From Alphaproteobacteria bacterium (GTDB lineage: Bacteria; Pseudomonadota; Alphaproteobacteria; UBA6615), in NCBI GenBank assembly GCA_021774575.1, contig JAJFIX010000023.1, forward strand, positions 130,166-194,165: a DNA stretch of 64,000 nucleotides. Direction: 5' to 3'. Each line of letters opens with the position of its first letter. Positions within the stretch are counted from its first letter, which is position 1. Under the pieces are notes generated by a model. The model did no database searches and was not told the origin of the DNA. It worked only from the letters and a program-made list of their open reading frames with translations. Made by a program: the position numbers and the translations under genes. Shown here in pieces: positions 54,055-62,978 of the stretch.

Positions 54055-54413
54055 CCCACCCAAGCCATCACTATTTCGACGATCCCGCGATGACCCGGCT
54101 GATGGGTATGGTCACCGCCCTTGCTGGTGAGGTGTTTGTGCTCAAGGCGCAAAACCGTCGTTTGACGGTGGCCCTTGAGGATGCCGGATCGTTGGATCCA
54201 GAAACCCTGTCGGCCGCCGGGGACAGCCCGGACCTTGCCATTTGGATGGAACAGGAGCGGGACGCCTTTGCCGCCGCCCTAATGGCGCCGCTGACCGAGC
54301 CCGACATGGCCCAGGCCGCTCATGATCGGATCTTTGGCACCGGCACAATTGGCGATAAGGTCGCCCATGCGACAGGCAAATCCAGGGCGACCGGCAAAGG
54401 AGACGCGATATGA
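54051..54413 (+). CDS. Small protein of unknown function in an operon
   Basis: 120 residues from GTG 54051, preceded by GGGAGGG and overlapping the methyltransferase stop; ATG 54021 is less likely. Begins HPSHHYFDDPAMTRLM, then a helical ALAGEVFVLKAQNRRLTVAL segment and an acidic middle. No motif recognised. Translational coupling on both sides (GTGA, ATGA) suggests an accessory subunit for the methyltransferase or aldolase. Confidence 0.6.
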   Translation: MTHPSHHYFDDPAMTRLMGMVTALAGEVFVLKAQNRRLTVALEDAGSLDPETLSAAGDSPDLAIWMEQERDAFAAALMAPLTEPDMAQAAHDRIFGTGTIGDKVAHATGKSRATGKGDAI

Positions 54414-55162
54414 CCGAGAATAGACCAGAAGGCATCAGCGATGAAGAATGGGCGCTACGCGTCGATCTGGCCGCCTGTTATCGCCTGATCGCCCATTACG
54501 GCATGACCGATTTCATTTTCACCCATGTGACCGCCCGGGTGCCGGGGCCTGATCATCATCTGTTGATCAATCCCTATACCTATTTTTTCGAGGAAGTGAC
54601 CGCCTCCAACCTGATCAAATGCGACCTCGATGGCGCGGTGGTGGGGCAGAGCGAGCATCGCTCGAACCCCATCGGATTTGCCTTTCACGCCGTGGTGCAC
54701 GACGCCCGCGACGATGTCGGCTGTGTCATTCATACCCATAGCCATGCGGGAACGGTGGTGGCGAGCATGGAGCGCGGCCTGTTGCCGCTGTCGCAAATGG
54801 CGCTACGGTTTAAGGATCGAATTGCCAGCTATGAATATGACGGGATCGCACCGTCCCGTGAGGATCTCACCCGGATGGTTGAAACCCTAGGTGATAAGGC
54901 GGCGTTGTTGATGGCCAATCACGGCCTGTTGCTTGCCGGAAAAACCATCCAGGAAGCCTTCCATTTCGCCTATTATCTGGAACGGGCCTGCCGGTTGCAG
55001 GTCGATATGCTGGCCAGCGGCGAAAAACTGATTGAACCGAGCGAAAAAATCCAAAACCAGGCGCGGGACTATTTTCTCAATAACCCCAACCCAACCGGGG
55101 CGCGGGAATGGCCGGCGCATTTGCGCATGCTAGACCGGCTCGATCCGGGCTATCGATTATAG
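54410..55162 (+). CDS. Class II aldolase/adducin-family protein
   Basis: 250 residues. FuCA-type zinc site: His-x-His in HTHSHAGTVVASMERG near 104-119, and the third His in NHGLLLAG near 166. Active-site Gly/Asn segment THVTARVPGPDHHLLINP near 38. Without the catalytic Glu being certain, it may be an aldolase, decarboxylase or epimerase. AAAGGAG SD and ATGA overlap with the preceding gene. Confidence 0.8.
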   Translation: MTENRPEGISDEEWALRVDLAACYRLIAHYGMTDFIFTHVTARVPGPDHHLLINPYTYFFEEVTASNLIKCDLDGAVVGQSEHRSNPIGFAFHAVVHDARDDVGCVIHTHSHAGTVVASMERGLLPLSQMALRFKDRIASYEYDGIAPSREDLTRMVETLGDKAALLMANHGLLLAGKTIQEAFHFAYYLERACRLQVDMLASGEKLIEPSEKIQNQARDYFLNNPNPTGAREWPAHLRMLDRLDPGYRL

Positions 55163-55195
55163 TAATATCGGCAAGACCGACCAACGAGGAAGACT

Positions 55196-56407
55196 ATGAG
55201 TACACAACCCGACCTTAAATCCAGCCAAGCCGCTCGCGCCTCTTTTGCCTGGGACGATCCGTTACTGTTTGACGAGCAGCTGAGCGAAGACGAGCGGCTG
55301 ATCCGCGATGCCGTGCGCGGCTATTGCCAAGATAAACTCATGCCGCGCATTCTCGAGGCCAATCGCAACGAGCATTTCGATCGCGAGATCATGAATGAGT
55401 TCGGCGAGATGGGTTTGCTTGGTTCGACGATCCCGGAAAAATATGGCTGCGCCGGATCTTCCTATGTCGGGTACGGGTTGGTGGCGCGCGAGGTTGAGCG
55501 GGTCGATAGCGGCTATCGCTCGGCCCTTTCGGTGCAATCGAGCCTGGTCATGTATCCGATCTATGCCTATGGCGACGAAGACCAGCGGATGAAATATCTG
55601 CCCAAACTCGCCAGTGCCGAACTGGTCGGTTGTTTCGGCCTGACCGAGCCCGATCACGGATCGGATCCGGGCGGGATGAAGACCCGAGCCAAAAAAACCG
55701 ACGGCGGCTGGATTCTCAAGGGCGCTAAAATGTGGATCACCAATTCGCCGATCGCCGATGTGATGGTCGTCTGGGCCAAGGATGACGAGGGGATCATTCG
55801 CGGCTACATTCTCGAGCGCGGCATGAAGGGCCTCTCAACTCCCAAAATCGAGGGCAAGTTTTCCCTGCGCGCCTCAATCACCGGTGAGATCGTGATGGAC
55901 GATGTCTTCGTCCCCGACGAAAACCTGTTGCCCAATGTAAAAGGCCTGAAGGGCCCCTTCGGCTGCCTGAACCGGGCGCGATTTGGTATTTCATGGGGCG
56001 CCCTGGGGGCGGCGGAGTTTTGCTGGCACGCGGCGCGCAGCTATACCCTGGAGCGCGAGCAGTTCGGCAAACCCCTGGCCGCCAATCAGCTCATTCAGAA
56101 AAAGCTCGCCGACATGCAGACCGAAATCACCCTCGCCCTGCAGGCCTGCCTGCGGCTCGGCCGGTTGATGGACGAAGGACGGGAGGCCCCGGAAATGATC
56201 TCCCTGCTCAAACGCAACTCAGCCCGCAAGTCTCTGGACATCGCCCGCATGGCCCGGGATATGCACGGCGGCAACGGCATCTCCGACGAATATCACGTCA
56301 TCCGCCACATGATGAACTTAGAGACCGTCAACACGTATGAGGGCACCGAGGACGTCCACGCGCTGATCCTCGGCCGGGCGCAAACGGGGTTGCAGGCGTT
56401 TACCTGA
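55196..56407 (+). CDS. gcdH: Glutaryl-CoA dehydrogenase
   Basis: 403 residues, acyl-CoA dehydrogenase fold. FAD-binding [16 protein letters not shown] near 145-160 and [17 protein letters not shown] near 180; [16 protein letters not shown] near 262; catalytic Glu in [17 protein letters not shown] near 380. The [10 protein letters not shown] and YEGTEDVH forms are those of GCDH. It oxidises and decarboxylates glutaryl-CoA to crotonyl-CoA, the step after pimelyl-CoA beta-oxidation in anaerobic benzoate breakdown. Start behind GAGGAAG. Confidence 0.88.
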   Translation: MSTQPDLKSSQAARASFAWDDPLLFDEQLSEDERLIRDAVRGYCQDKLMPRILEANRNEHFDREIMNEFGEMGLLGSTIPEKYGCAGSSYVGYGLVAREVERVDSGYRSALSVQSSLVMYPIYAYGDEDQRMKYLPKLASAELVGCFGLTEPDHGSDPGGMKTRAKKTDGGWILKGAKMWITNSPIADVMVVWAKDDEGIIRGYILERGMKGLSTPKIEGKFSLRASITGEIVMDDVFVPDENLLPNVKGLKGPFGCLNRARFGISWGALGAAEFCWHAARSYTLEREQFGKPLAANQLIQKKLADMQTEITLALQACLRLGRLMDEGREAPEMISLLKRNSARKSLDIARMARDMHGGNGISDEYHVIRHMMNLETVNTYEGTEDVHALILGRAQTGLQAFT

Positions 56408-56599
56408 GGGGGATATTAATTCTTCCGGGCTAAAGGGTGGCCCGGAATGGCTACCCGTGTTAGCGTTTCGCCTATGGGCACTGAAATCCGAGCAAACTTC
56501 TCGGCCGGAAAGCTTGATTGGCGGGCGCGAAATGGCACGCTGAGCAATAGGCTGAACGGTGAGCTATGCGCGAGCCTATTGGACACTGACCGACCGGAT

Positions 56600-57532
56600 A
56601 TGCGCCGTTGGCCTATATCATTGGCGGTCAAGAGGAGCCTTGGGGCATTTGCCACCATTGCCGCTTTGCTGGTGGAGCCAAATCTTGCAAACGCGCAAAT
56701 TACCTTCGGTCCCACTGTCTTGCCGCAGCTGCAAACACCACAAATCCAGATCAATCCGGGCCTTCAGCTGGGGCCGATTCAGCCCCAATTCGTGATCGTC
56801 GATTTTCAAGCGACTTTGGCCCAGCCGATATCCGTATCCCAGGGCGGAGTCGGGCAGTTTGCGACCCAGTCGCTCGCCTGGTTCTGCCAAGGCAATATCT
56901 GCACATCGCGTGGCACCAGCCAGTTGGCGACCGTCGCCAACTGTCAGGATTTGGTTCGCCAGTTCGGACCGGTCACAGATTATCTGACCACTCAACGACG
57001 TTTTAGCGCCAGTGAATTGGCCGCCTGCAATCGCGTCGCGCCGCCAATTATTCAATTTGGGAATGGTCAGACCAATGGTCAGATATTGAGAAACGGCCCC
57101 ATTATTATCGTCCCCAACAATCAAACGACACGCCGGGTACCTGACCCGCCGACCCTTGATATCCGGCCGCCGACGATAACGCCGCAAGGGCCAAGAATTA
57201 CCATCCCCGGCGCCGACACAAACATAAGGGGTGCCCCCAAGGCGCCGCGCCGCGTTGTCGCCGTGCCGAAGGCGCCGTCGCCGGGGGGTACTACCGAAAC
57301 ACGTTCGGACGATAATACCGTGCGCACGGTGCTGCTGACCGTCACCGGCAAGGGGCTTTCCGGCGCCCCGGTTTTTCCATCGGGATTTGTCCCCGGTACG
57401 ATCCGCACGCAGGCCTTGACCGTGACCGGTAAGGGCCTGTCGGGTGCTCCCGTATTCCCCACGGGATTTGTCCCCGGAACGATCCGCACCACGCCTTTGA
57501 CGGTGACTGGCTTGGGGGCAATAGCTGAGTGA
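56600..57532 (+). CDS. Secreted protein with C-terminal 27-residue repeats
   Basis: 310 residues from ATG 56600, chosen because it begins a signal peptide (RRWPISLAVKRSLGAFATIA, cleavage near ANAQ); the frame is open to 56447. The middle holds paired cysteines (WFCQGNICTSRG, NCQDLV, AACNRV). A Pro/Thr-rich linker precedes two full and one partial copy of a 27-residue repeat (LTVTGKGLSGAPVFP then SGFVPGTIRT). Family not recognised; probably periplasmic or outer-surface. Its stop overlaps an ATG of the next frame. Confidence 0.55.
   Translation: MRRWPISLAVKRSLGAFATIAALLVEPNLANAQITFGPTVLPQLQTPQIQINPGLQLGPIQPQFVIVDFQATLAQPISVSQGGVGQFATQSLAWFCQGNICTSRGTSQLATVANCQDLVRQFGPVTDYLTTQRRFSASELAACNRVAPPIIQFGNGQTNGQILRNGPIIIVPNNQTTRRVPDPPTLDIRPPTITPQGPRITIPGADTNIRGAPKAPRRVVAVPKAPSPGGTTETRSDDNTVRTVLLTVTGKGLSGAPVFPSGFVPGTIRTQALTVTGKGLSGAPVFPTGFVPGTIRTTPLTVTGLGAIAE
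57335..57529 (+). repeat. 81-bp in-frame tandem repeat
   Basis: Units at 57335-57415 and 57416-57496 are near identical, with a third truncated unit (LTVTGLG) at 57497. They encode LTVTGKGLSGAPVFP...GFVPGTIRT. In-frame duplication of the C-terminal region of the preceding gene. Confidence 0.85.
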
Positions 57533-57558
57533 TGACGACGCGAAAAAGGAGACGAGCT

Positions 57559-58080
57559 GTGAAACACAAAATCCCAGGGTTAACCGGATCGACGACAGTT
57601 TTCGTTGCCGCTCTCGTCTGTTCCGTATCGAGTTTTGCCGTTGCGCCGGCCTCCTTTGCCCAAGACGTGCCATATACTTTTTTGGTTCCGGTTGAGCTGG
57701 TCAACCTGCATCCCGATCTAACCCAGTTTCAAGCACAATGCAGAATTTCACGAGGCCGACTGGATGACGTTCCGGCCTCGGGTGTCAACCAGCTCGAAGG
57801 TGGTTTCAGCGATTTTATTGGGACCGTCCTGGCCGGTGATGGGCGGCATTTTTCCGGAAATGTCCGGGTTGATCTCCTTCTGTCGCCCCGTGACGCCAGC
57901 CTGGCCCAGACCTATTTATGCGATCTCATTCTGCAAGGTGGTAGCGGCCCGGAAGCCGGGCGCATCAGCGTTACTGAGTCGTTTATCAGTGGCGACAACG
58001 ATGTGTTTTTCAACGAAACCTATGCCGCCGACCGAACCGAGCCATTTGTCATGAGCACCGGGTGGCAAATACTGCCGTGA
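57559..58080 (+). CDS. Secreted protein of unknown function
   Basis: 173 residues from GTG 57559, which has AAAAAGGAG 7 bp upstream; ATG 57532 overlaps the preceding stop but lacks an SD. Signal peptide (KHKIPGLTGSTTVFVAALVC, cleavage near SFAQD). Mature part is beta-rich with two cysteines (AQCRIS and YLCDLIL) that could pair. Likely co-transcribed with the repeat protein before it. Family not recognised. Confidence 0.6.
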   Translation: MKHKIPGLTGSTTVFVAALVCSVSSFAVAPASFAQDVPYTFLVPVELVNLHPDLTQFQAQCRISRGRLDDVPASGVNQLEGGFSDFIGTVLAGDGRHFSGNVRVDLLLSPRDASLAQTYLCDLILQGGSGPEAGRISVTESFISGDNDVFFNETYAADRTEPFVMSTGWQILP

Positions 58081-58151
58081 TCTTGGGTTCGGTGCCGTCC
58101 GCACCCTCGCCGGAGTTTAAAAACCTTTAGGCGGGGCGTATAACCACATCC

Positions 58152-58985
58152 ATGTTGATTGAATGTCCAGAGTCCCAGGCGACCGGCCGGGTAAGTCAGA
58201 TCTATGCCGATATTCGGGCGGCGTCCGGGGTTGGCATGGTGTCGCTGTGTTATCGGCATGTGGCGGCATATGAGGGCGCGCTCGATTGGGCCTGGCGTAT
58301 TCTAGGGCCGGACTTTGTTTCCGGGCGTTGTCGCCAACTGGCGCAGGGCGTCGTGGCCCAAGATGTTGCCGGTCGATTGGCCAAGGCCGGGCGCGCCGGT
58401 CCGTCGGGACCCGAATTGCCCCCCGAAGGGGTGGTCGGGTGCGAAGCGACCATTGACGCCTTTAACCGGGCCAATCCGTTGAACTTCATGTTTATTGGGG
58501 TGCTGGAGCGGTTATTGGCTGGGGAGCAACCACTAGGTGACAATGTGGGCGACACCATGGTTTCGGTATCGGCCCCGGATTACACCGAACCGATCACCAA
58601 AGTGCCGCCGATTGTCGCCCTTGATGACATGGCGCCGGCGCTTCGGGAAAAGATGATGGTGTTGGGCAATCTTGGTATCGGCCAGCACGACTTAATCGTT
58701 CCAAGCCTTTACCGCCATGTCGCCCACTGGCCCGACTATATCGACTACCTGCATGATGTGCTGACCCGTCCGGGGGTTTTTGAGGTGATTGAGGCGGCGA
58801 GTTACGATATCCGGCAAGGGCTGGAACGCGCGGTCGACGATTTATTTGCCGGTTGCGCCGCCCGGGATGTGGGCGAGGGGCGCCCGGCGGGGGCGGCGCG
58901 GACCGAGTTACGGGCGAGCCTGCCGAGCTTTCAGCCGCGTATTCCGCTGATGATTGCCACCGGGTATTTTTTAAAGGAGCTATGA
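58152..58985 (+). CDS. DehI-like (haloacid dehalogenase/CMD-related) protein
   Basis: 277 residues. Two similar helical halves: RVSQIYADIRAASGVGMVSL with YRHVAAYEGALDWAW near 13-48, and KVPPIVALDDM with SLYRHVAHWPDYIDYLHDVL near 148-205. The IYADIR...YRxxA...LxWxW pattern is that of group I alpha-haloacid dehalogenase DehI and its uncharacterised relatives. Dehalogenase activity is not implied without the active-site residues. Confidence 0.55.
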   Translation: MLIECPESQATGRVSQIYADIRAASGVGMVSLCYRHVAAYEGALDWAWRILGPDFVSGRCRQLAQGVVAQDVAGRLAKAGRAGPSGPELPPEGVVGCEATIDAFNRANPLNFMFIGVLERLLAGEQPLGDNVGDTMVSVSAPDYTEPITKVPPIVALDDMAPALREKMMVLGNLGIGQHDLIVPSLYRHVAHWPDYIDYLHDVLTRPGVFEVIEAASYDIRQGLERAVDDLFAGCAARDVGEGRPAGAARTELRASLPSFQPRIPLMIATGYFLKEL

Positions 58986-58988
58986 GCC

Positions 58989-59678
58989 TTGGGCGTTTTG
59001 GTCGTCTGTTCCGGCGGTTTGGATTCGGTGGTGCTGGCTCATCAAGTCGGCAAGGACCGGGATCTCGACCGGCTGCTGTCATTTGATTACGGCCAGCGGC
59101 ACAAAAAAGAGCTGGATTTTGCCGCCCTTGCCGCCGCCGATTTGGGGGTGCGCCATGATATTATCGATATCTCCAACGTCGCCCAGTTCCTCACCGGCTC
59201 GGCACTGACCGATGATGTCGCGGTGCCCGACGGGCATTATGCGGAAACTTCGATGCAGGCGACCATTGTGCCCAACCGCAATGCGATCATGCTCTCCGTG
59301 GCCTATGGGGTGGCCGCCGGTGCCGGCGCGAGGGAAGTTGCGATCGCCGTCCATGGGGGCGATCATTTCATTTATCCCGATTGCCGACCGGGGTTTATCG
59401 ATGCCTTTCGGAGGATGGAAAATCAGGCCCTGGAGGGCTCGTGGGAGATCGATCTCTACGCGCCTTATGTCGATAAATCGAAAGCCGATATTGTGCGCAC
59501 CGGTGCCGCACTTGGCGTGAAGTTTGAAAGAAGTTGGAGCTGCTACAAAGGCGGGGCGACCCATTGCGGGCGCTGCGGCACCTGCGTCGAACGGGCCGAG
59601 GCGTTTCATCTGGCCGGTGTCGCCGACCCCACCGACTATGAAGATGCCGATTTTTGGCGTAGCGCGGGATCACCCTGA
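58989..59678 (+). CDS. queC: 7-Cyano-7-deazaguanine synthase (QueC)
   Basis: 229 residues from TTG 58989; AAGGAG lies 10 bp upstream and an in-frame TGA at 58983 rules out a longer form. PP-loop SGGLDSVVLA near 8-17, YGQRHKKEL near 34, and zinc cysteines SCYKGGATHCGRCGTC near 187-202. It makes preQ0 for queuosine tRNA modification (or DNA deazaguanine). No other que genes or dpd genes are adjacent. Starts 3 bp after the DehI-like gene. Confidence 0.92.
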   Translation: MGVLVVCSGGLDSVVLAHQVGKDRDLDRLLSFDYGQRHKKELDFAALAAADLGVRHDIIDISNVAQFLTGSALTDDVAVPDGHYAETSMQATIVPNRNAIMLSVAYGVAAGAGAREVAIAVHGGDHFIYPDCRPGFIDAFRRMENQALEGSWEIDLYAPYVDKSKADIVRTGAALGVKFERSWSCYKGGATHCGRCGTCVERAEAFHLAGVADPTDYEDADFWRSAGSP

Positions 59679-59679
59679 C

Positions 59680-59908
59680 GTCTAACCTCGTCGACCCGAC
59701 CGATATTGCCGCGTCGGTCATGGGCTCATCGACGGCCCAGTTTTTTCACGACCATATGCTGGTCAAAGAATCCGAAACCTCCAAGGCGACCCCCTGGCAC
59801 CAGGATATGCCCTATTACTATGTCGACGGACCCCAGTCGGTGAGTTTTTGGGTCTCCGTCGATTCGTGGCGTCGGACCCCGTCGACCTCAGTGATCCGAC
59901 TTGGCTAA
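59680..59908 (+). pseudogene. Phytanoyl-CoA dioxygenase fragment fused to an array tail
   Basis: The frame reads an internal PhyH segment (SSTAQFFHDHMLVKE, TPWHQDMPYYYVDG with the iron-binding HxD, then VSFWVSVDS) without its N-terminus, and at about 59870 passes into the 3' end of the downstream repeat family in a different frame, stopping at 59908. Both ends of the original gene are gone. Remnant of a gene cut by the array. Confidence 0.75.
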
Positions 59909-59978
59909 AACCCGGCGCCGCCTGGTGGGGCAGTGACCTACCGTCACCGCCCCCAAGACGAACACCGGATTGACCGAC

Positions 59979-60007
59979 TTGGCGTGATCTCGGTTTGGTT
60001 GTATGAT
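59979..60007 (+). promoter_or_regulatory. Promoter of array unit 1
   Basis: TTGGCG (59979-59984), 17-bp spacer, TATGAT (60002-60007). Sigma70-type. Confidence 0.65.
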
Positions 60008-60037
60008 GGCCGCAAATAAACATGGTGGAGTGGTGCG

Positions 60038-60955
60038 GTGGGCTTCTGTCGTAAATTCAAAGTTTTTGTCATTCGGGCCGGCCTGCTGGCCGTCATGGCG
60101 ACGCTGGTGCCCTCCGGCGTGTCCGCCCAAAAGCTGTGGGTCCCCCGGCCTAAGGGCGCGCCGGATGTCCCGACACCGATGGAGGTCTATCGCCGATCCG
60201 GGGTTGCGGTGGCGATCATTGCCGAGGATCTGGAATTACGCGCCGAGCTTGATCGGTACACGCGTGAATTAATCGACTTCTTGGTACCGAGGACGGACGT
60301 GGGGCCAGTGTCCACCGCTGAGAGGACCGAGTATGTGATTGCCGTTAGTTTATCGCTGGACCTGATGCGGCGGAACTTGGACCGCTATGTCTTGCGCACC
60401 ACCGACGAAAAACTCGTCGCTTATTATGCCCGTATGCGGGACATGTTAGTGGAACTCGCGGCGATGGAGACGTTTTCCTGCGTCGATTGGATTAGGGAAC
60501 GGCTTCTTTATACGTCAATCGGCGACCGGGACACCGGTGGATTATCGGACCCGGTATTTTTCGCATGGACCGGTGCGTTTGAGGCGATGGTGCGGTCCGC
60601 CTATGGTCGGCGACCCGACACGATTGTCGATCCGGCGATTGCGGAGCTGCGCAAGCAACTCCTGTTCCAAGCGGCGCCGACGCTGGATTATGCCCTGACT
60701 ATTCGCCGGTATTACAATTTTTCGAATACCGAGGACCGGGTGCGAACCCTCATCATGAGTGCCTGCACCCAGCGCATCCGCTATATCGATGTGGTTCTGG
60801 CCCTGCCGGTCCCCACCGCCGCAGCGATCCTGCGGGCCGAACATGTCCCGCCGTCGGACCCCGTCGACCTCAGTGATCCGACTTGGCTAAAACCCGGCGC
60901 CGCCTGGTGGGGCAGTGACCTACCGTCACCGCCCCCAAGACGAACACCGGATTGA
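60038..60955 (+). CDS. Array protein 1, secreted, unknown family
   Basis: 305 residues, GTG start 8 bp after GTGGAG. Signal peptide about 1-30 (KFKVFVIRAGLLAVMATLVP, cleavage near VSAQ). Then a Pro-rich start (WVPRPKGAPDVPTPMEVYRR), a mainly helical body with YVLRTTDEKLVAYYARMRD near 128 and two cysteines (FSCVDWI, MSACTQRIRYI), and a fixed C-terminus WLKPGAAWWGSDLPSPPPRR. Function not recognised; likely periplasmic or released, with one possible disulfide. Confidence 0.72.
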   Translation: MGFCRKFKVFVIRAGLLAVMATLVPSGVSAQKLWVPRPKGAPDVPTPMEVYRRSGVAVAIIAEDLELRAELDRYTRELIDFLVPRTDVGPVSTAERTEYVIAVSLSLDLMRRNLDRYVLRTTDEKLVAYYARMRDMLVELAAMETFSCVDWIRERLLYTSIGDRDTGGLSDPVFFAWTGAFEAMVRSAYGRRPDTIVDPAIAELRKQLLFQAAPTLDYALTIRRYYNFSNTEDRVRTLIMSACTQRIRYIDVVLALPVPTAAAILRAEHVPPSDPVDLSDPTWLKPGAAWWGSDLPSPPPRRTPD

Positions 60956-60960
60956 CCGAC

Positions 60961-60989
60961 TTGGCGCGATCTCGGTTCGGTTGTATAAT
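60961..60989 (+). promoter_or_regulatory. Promoter of array unit 2
   Basis: TTGGCG (60961-60966), 17-bp spacer, perfect TATAAT (60984-60989). Confidence 0.75.
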
Positions 60990-61019
60990 ACCCGCAAATA
61001 AACATGGTGGAGTGGTGCG

Positions 61020-61934
61020 GTGAGTCTCAGTTGTAAGTTCAGGGTTTTTGTCATTCGAGCCGGCCTGCTGGCCGCCATGGCGGCGCTGGTGCCCTCCGGC
61101 GCATTCGCCCAGACCTGGGTTCCGCGGCCCCCCGGCGCGCCGGATGCGCCGACACCAATGGAGGTCTATCGCCGGTCCGGTGTTGCGGTGGCGATAATTG
61201 CCGAGGATCCAGAACTACGCGCCGAACTTGATGATGATATCGGCAGATTTATTGACTTTTTGATCCCGAGGGGGGGCGGGCACCCGATGCCTACCGCCGA
61301 TAGGGCCGAATATGTCAGTGCCACTGATTTGACGCTGGATCTCATGGGGCGGACTGAGGGTCGCTATGTCTTGCGCACCACCGACGAAAAACTCGTCGCC
61401 TATTATGCCCGAACGCGGGACACCCTGGCGGAGCTCACAGCGATGGAGACGTTTTCCTGTGTCGATTGGATAAGGGATAAACTTTTTTTTGGGCCTATCG
61501 GCGACCGGGATGCCGGTAGGTTTTCGGACCCAGTTTATTATGGGTGGACCGGTGCCTTCGAGGCGATGGTGCGAGCCTCATATGGTCGGCGGCCCGACGC
61601 GGTTGTCGATCCGGCGATTGCCGCGCTGCGCGCGCAAATCTTGTTCCAGGCGGCACCGACGTTGGACTATGCCCTGACTGTCCGCTCGAATAATGGGTAT
61701 CCGGGAACCGAGGGGCGGGTGCGGACCGTGATGATGAGTGCCTGCACCCAGCGGATCCGCTATATCAATGCGGTGTTTGCCCTGCCGGTCCCCACCGCCG
61801 CAGCGATTCTGCGGGCGGGACATGTCGCGGTGACGGATCCCGTCGACCTCAGCGACCCGGCGTGGCTGAAACCCGGCGCCACCTGGTGGGACAGTGACCT
61901 CCCGTCACCGCCACCAAGACGAACACCAGATTGA
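61020..61934 (+). CDS. Array protein 2, secreted, unknown family
   Basis: 304 residues, GTG start. Same signal peptide, cysteines (FSCVDWI, MSACTQRI) and C-terminus as copy 1, but with its own variable stretches: PRGGGHPMPTADRAEY near 88, DLTLDLMGRTEGRY near 109, CVDWIRDKLFFGPIGDRD near 147 and RSNNGYPGTEGR near 223. It is the most diverged of the four copies in the centre. Confidence 0.72.
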   Translation: MSLSCKFRVFVIRAGLLAAMAALVPSGAFAQTWVPRPPGAPDAPTPMEVYRRSGVAVAIIAEDPELRAELDDDIGRFIDFLIPRGGGHPMPTADRAEYVSATDLTLDLMGRTEGRYVLRTTDEKLVAYYARTRDTLAELTAMETFSCVDWIRDKLFFGPIGDRDAGRFSDPVYYGWTGAFEAMVRASYGRRPDAVVDPAIAALRAQILFQAAPTLDYALTVRSNNGYPGTEGRVRTVMMSACTQRIRYINAVFALPVPTAAAILRAGHVAVTDPVDLSDPAWLKPGATWWDSDLPSPPPRRTPD

Positions 61935-61939
61935 CCGGC

Positions 61940-61968
61940 TTGGCGAGATCTCGGTTCGGTTGTATAGT
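61940..61968 (+). promoter_or_regulatory. Promoter of array unit 3
   Basis: TTGGCG (61940-61945), 17-bp spacer, TATAGT (61963-61968). Confidence 0.6.
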
Positions 61969-61998
61969 ACCCGTAAATAATCATGGTGGAGTGGTGCG

Positions 61999-62913
61999 GT
62001 GGGCCTCAGTTGTAAGTTCAGAGTTTTTGTCATTCGAGCCGGCCTCCTGGCCGTTATGGCGGCGCTGGTGCCGCCCGGCGCATTCGCCCAGACCTGGGTT
62101 CCGCGGCCCCCCGGCGCGCCGGATGCCCCGACACAAATGGAGGTCTATCGGCGGTCCGGTGTTGCAGTGGCGATAATTGCCGAGGATCTGGATCTGCGCG
62201 CCGAACTTGATGATGATATCGGCAAGTTTATTGACTTCATAATACCGCGGACGCCAATGCATGGAGTGTCCACCGCCGATGGAGCCGAGTATGTCGTCGC
62301 CGTTAGTTTGTCGCTGGACCTGATGCGGCGGAACTTGGACCGCTATGTTTTGCGCACCACCGATGAAAAGCTCGTTGCCTATTATGCTCGTATGCGGGAT
62401 ACGCTGGTGGAACTCGCGGCGATGGAAACATTTTCCTGCGTCATTTTGATCGGGGAAGGGCGCCTTTCGAGTGGGATCGGCGACTGGGATACCGGCGGGT
62501 TATCGGACCCTGTTTTTTTCGCATGGACTGGTTCCTTCGAGGCGATGGTGCGGGCCTCCTATGGTCGGCGGCCCAACAGGATTGTCGATCCGGAGACTGC
62601 CGCGTTGCGCGCCCAAATATTGTTCGAGGCGGCGCCGACGCTGGACTATGCACTGAGTATCCGCCGGTATTTCCATTTTCCCGAAACTGAGGATCGATTG
62701 CGCACCGTGATCATGAGCGCCTGTACCCAACGCATCCGTTATATCGATGCGGTTCTAGCGCTGCCGACCCCCACCGCCGCAGCGATCCTGCGGGCTGGGC
62801 ATGTCGTGGCGACCGACCCCGTCGACCTCAGTGATCCGGATTGGCTAAAACCCGGCGCCGCCTGGTGGGGCAGTGACCTACCGTCACCGCCCCCAAGACG
62901 AACGCCGGATTGA
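61999..62913 (+). CDS. Array protein 3, secreted, unknown family
   Basis: 304 residues, GTG start. Shares VSLSLDLMRRNLDRYVLRTT with copy 1 but PRTPMHGVSTAD and LPTPTAAAILRAGHVVATDP with copy 4, a mosaic. After the first conserved cysteine it has a unique stretch (FSCVILIGEGRLSSGIGDW). Both cysteines and the fixed ends are kept. Confidence 0.72.
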   Translation: MGLSCKFRVFVIRAGLLAVMAALVPPGAFAQTWVPRPPGAPDAPTQMEVYRRSGVAVAIIAEDLDLRAELDDDIGKFIDFIIPRTPMHGVSTADGAEYVVAVSLSLDLMRRNLDRYVLRTTDEKLVAYYARMRDTLVELAAMETFSCVILIGEGRLSSGIGDWDTGGLSDPVFFAWTGSFEAMVRASYGRRPNRIVDPETAALRAQILFEAAPTLDYALSIRRYFHFPETEDRLRTVIMSACTQRIRYIDAVLALPTPTAAAILRAGHVVATDPVDLSDPDWLKPGAAWWGSDLPSPPPRRTPD

Positions 62914-62919
62914 CCTGGC

Positions 62920-62948
62920 TTGGCGCGATCTCGGTTCGGTTGTATGAT
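62920..62948 (+). promoter_or_regulatory. Promoter of array unit 4
   Basis: TTGGCG (62920-62925), 17-bp spacer, TATGAT (62943-62948). Confidence 0.65.
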
Positions 62949-62978
62949 GGCCGCAAATAATCATGGTGGAGTGGTGCG

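Noticed and set aside
56618-57673. A 351-codon minus-strand frame opposite two secreted-protein genes
   Set aside because: Arg/Gly-rich composition and no start signal; the plus-strand genes have signal peptides and an SD.
59720-59908. PhyH-like frame as an intact small gene
   Set aside because: It holds only the middle of the family, lacks an SD and ends in array sequence read in a wrong frame.
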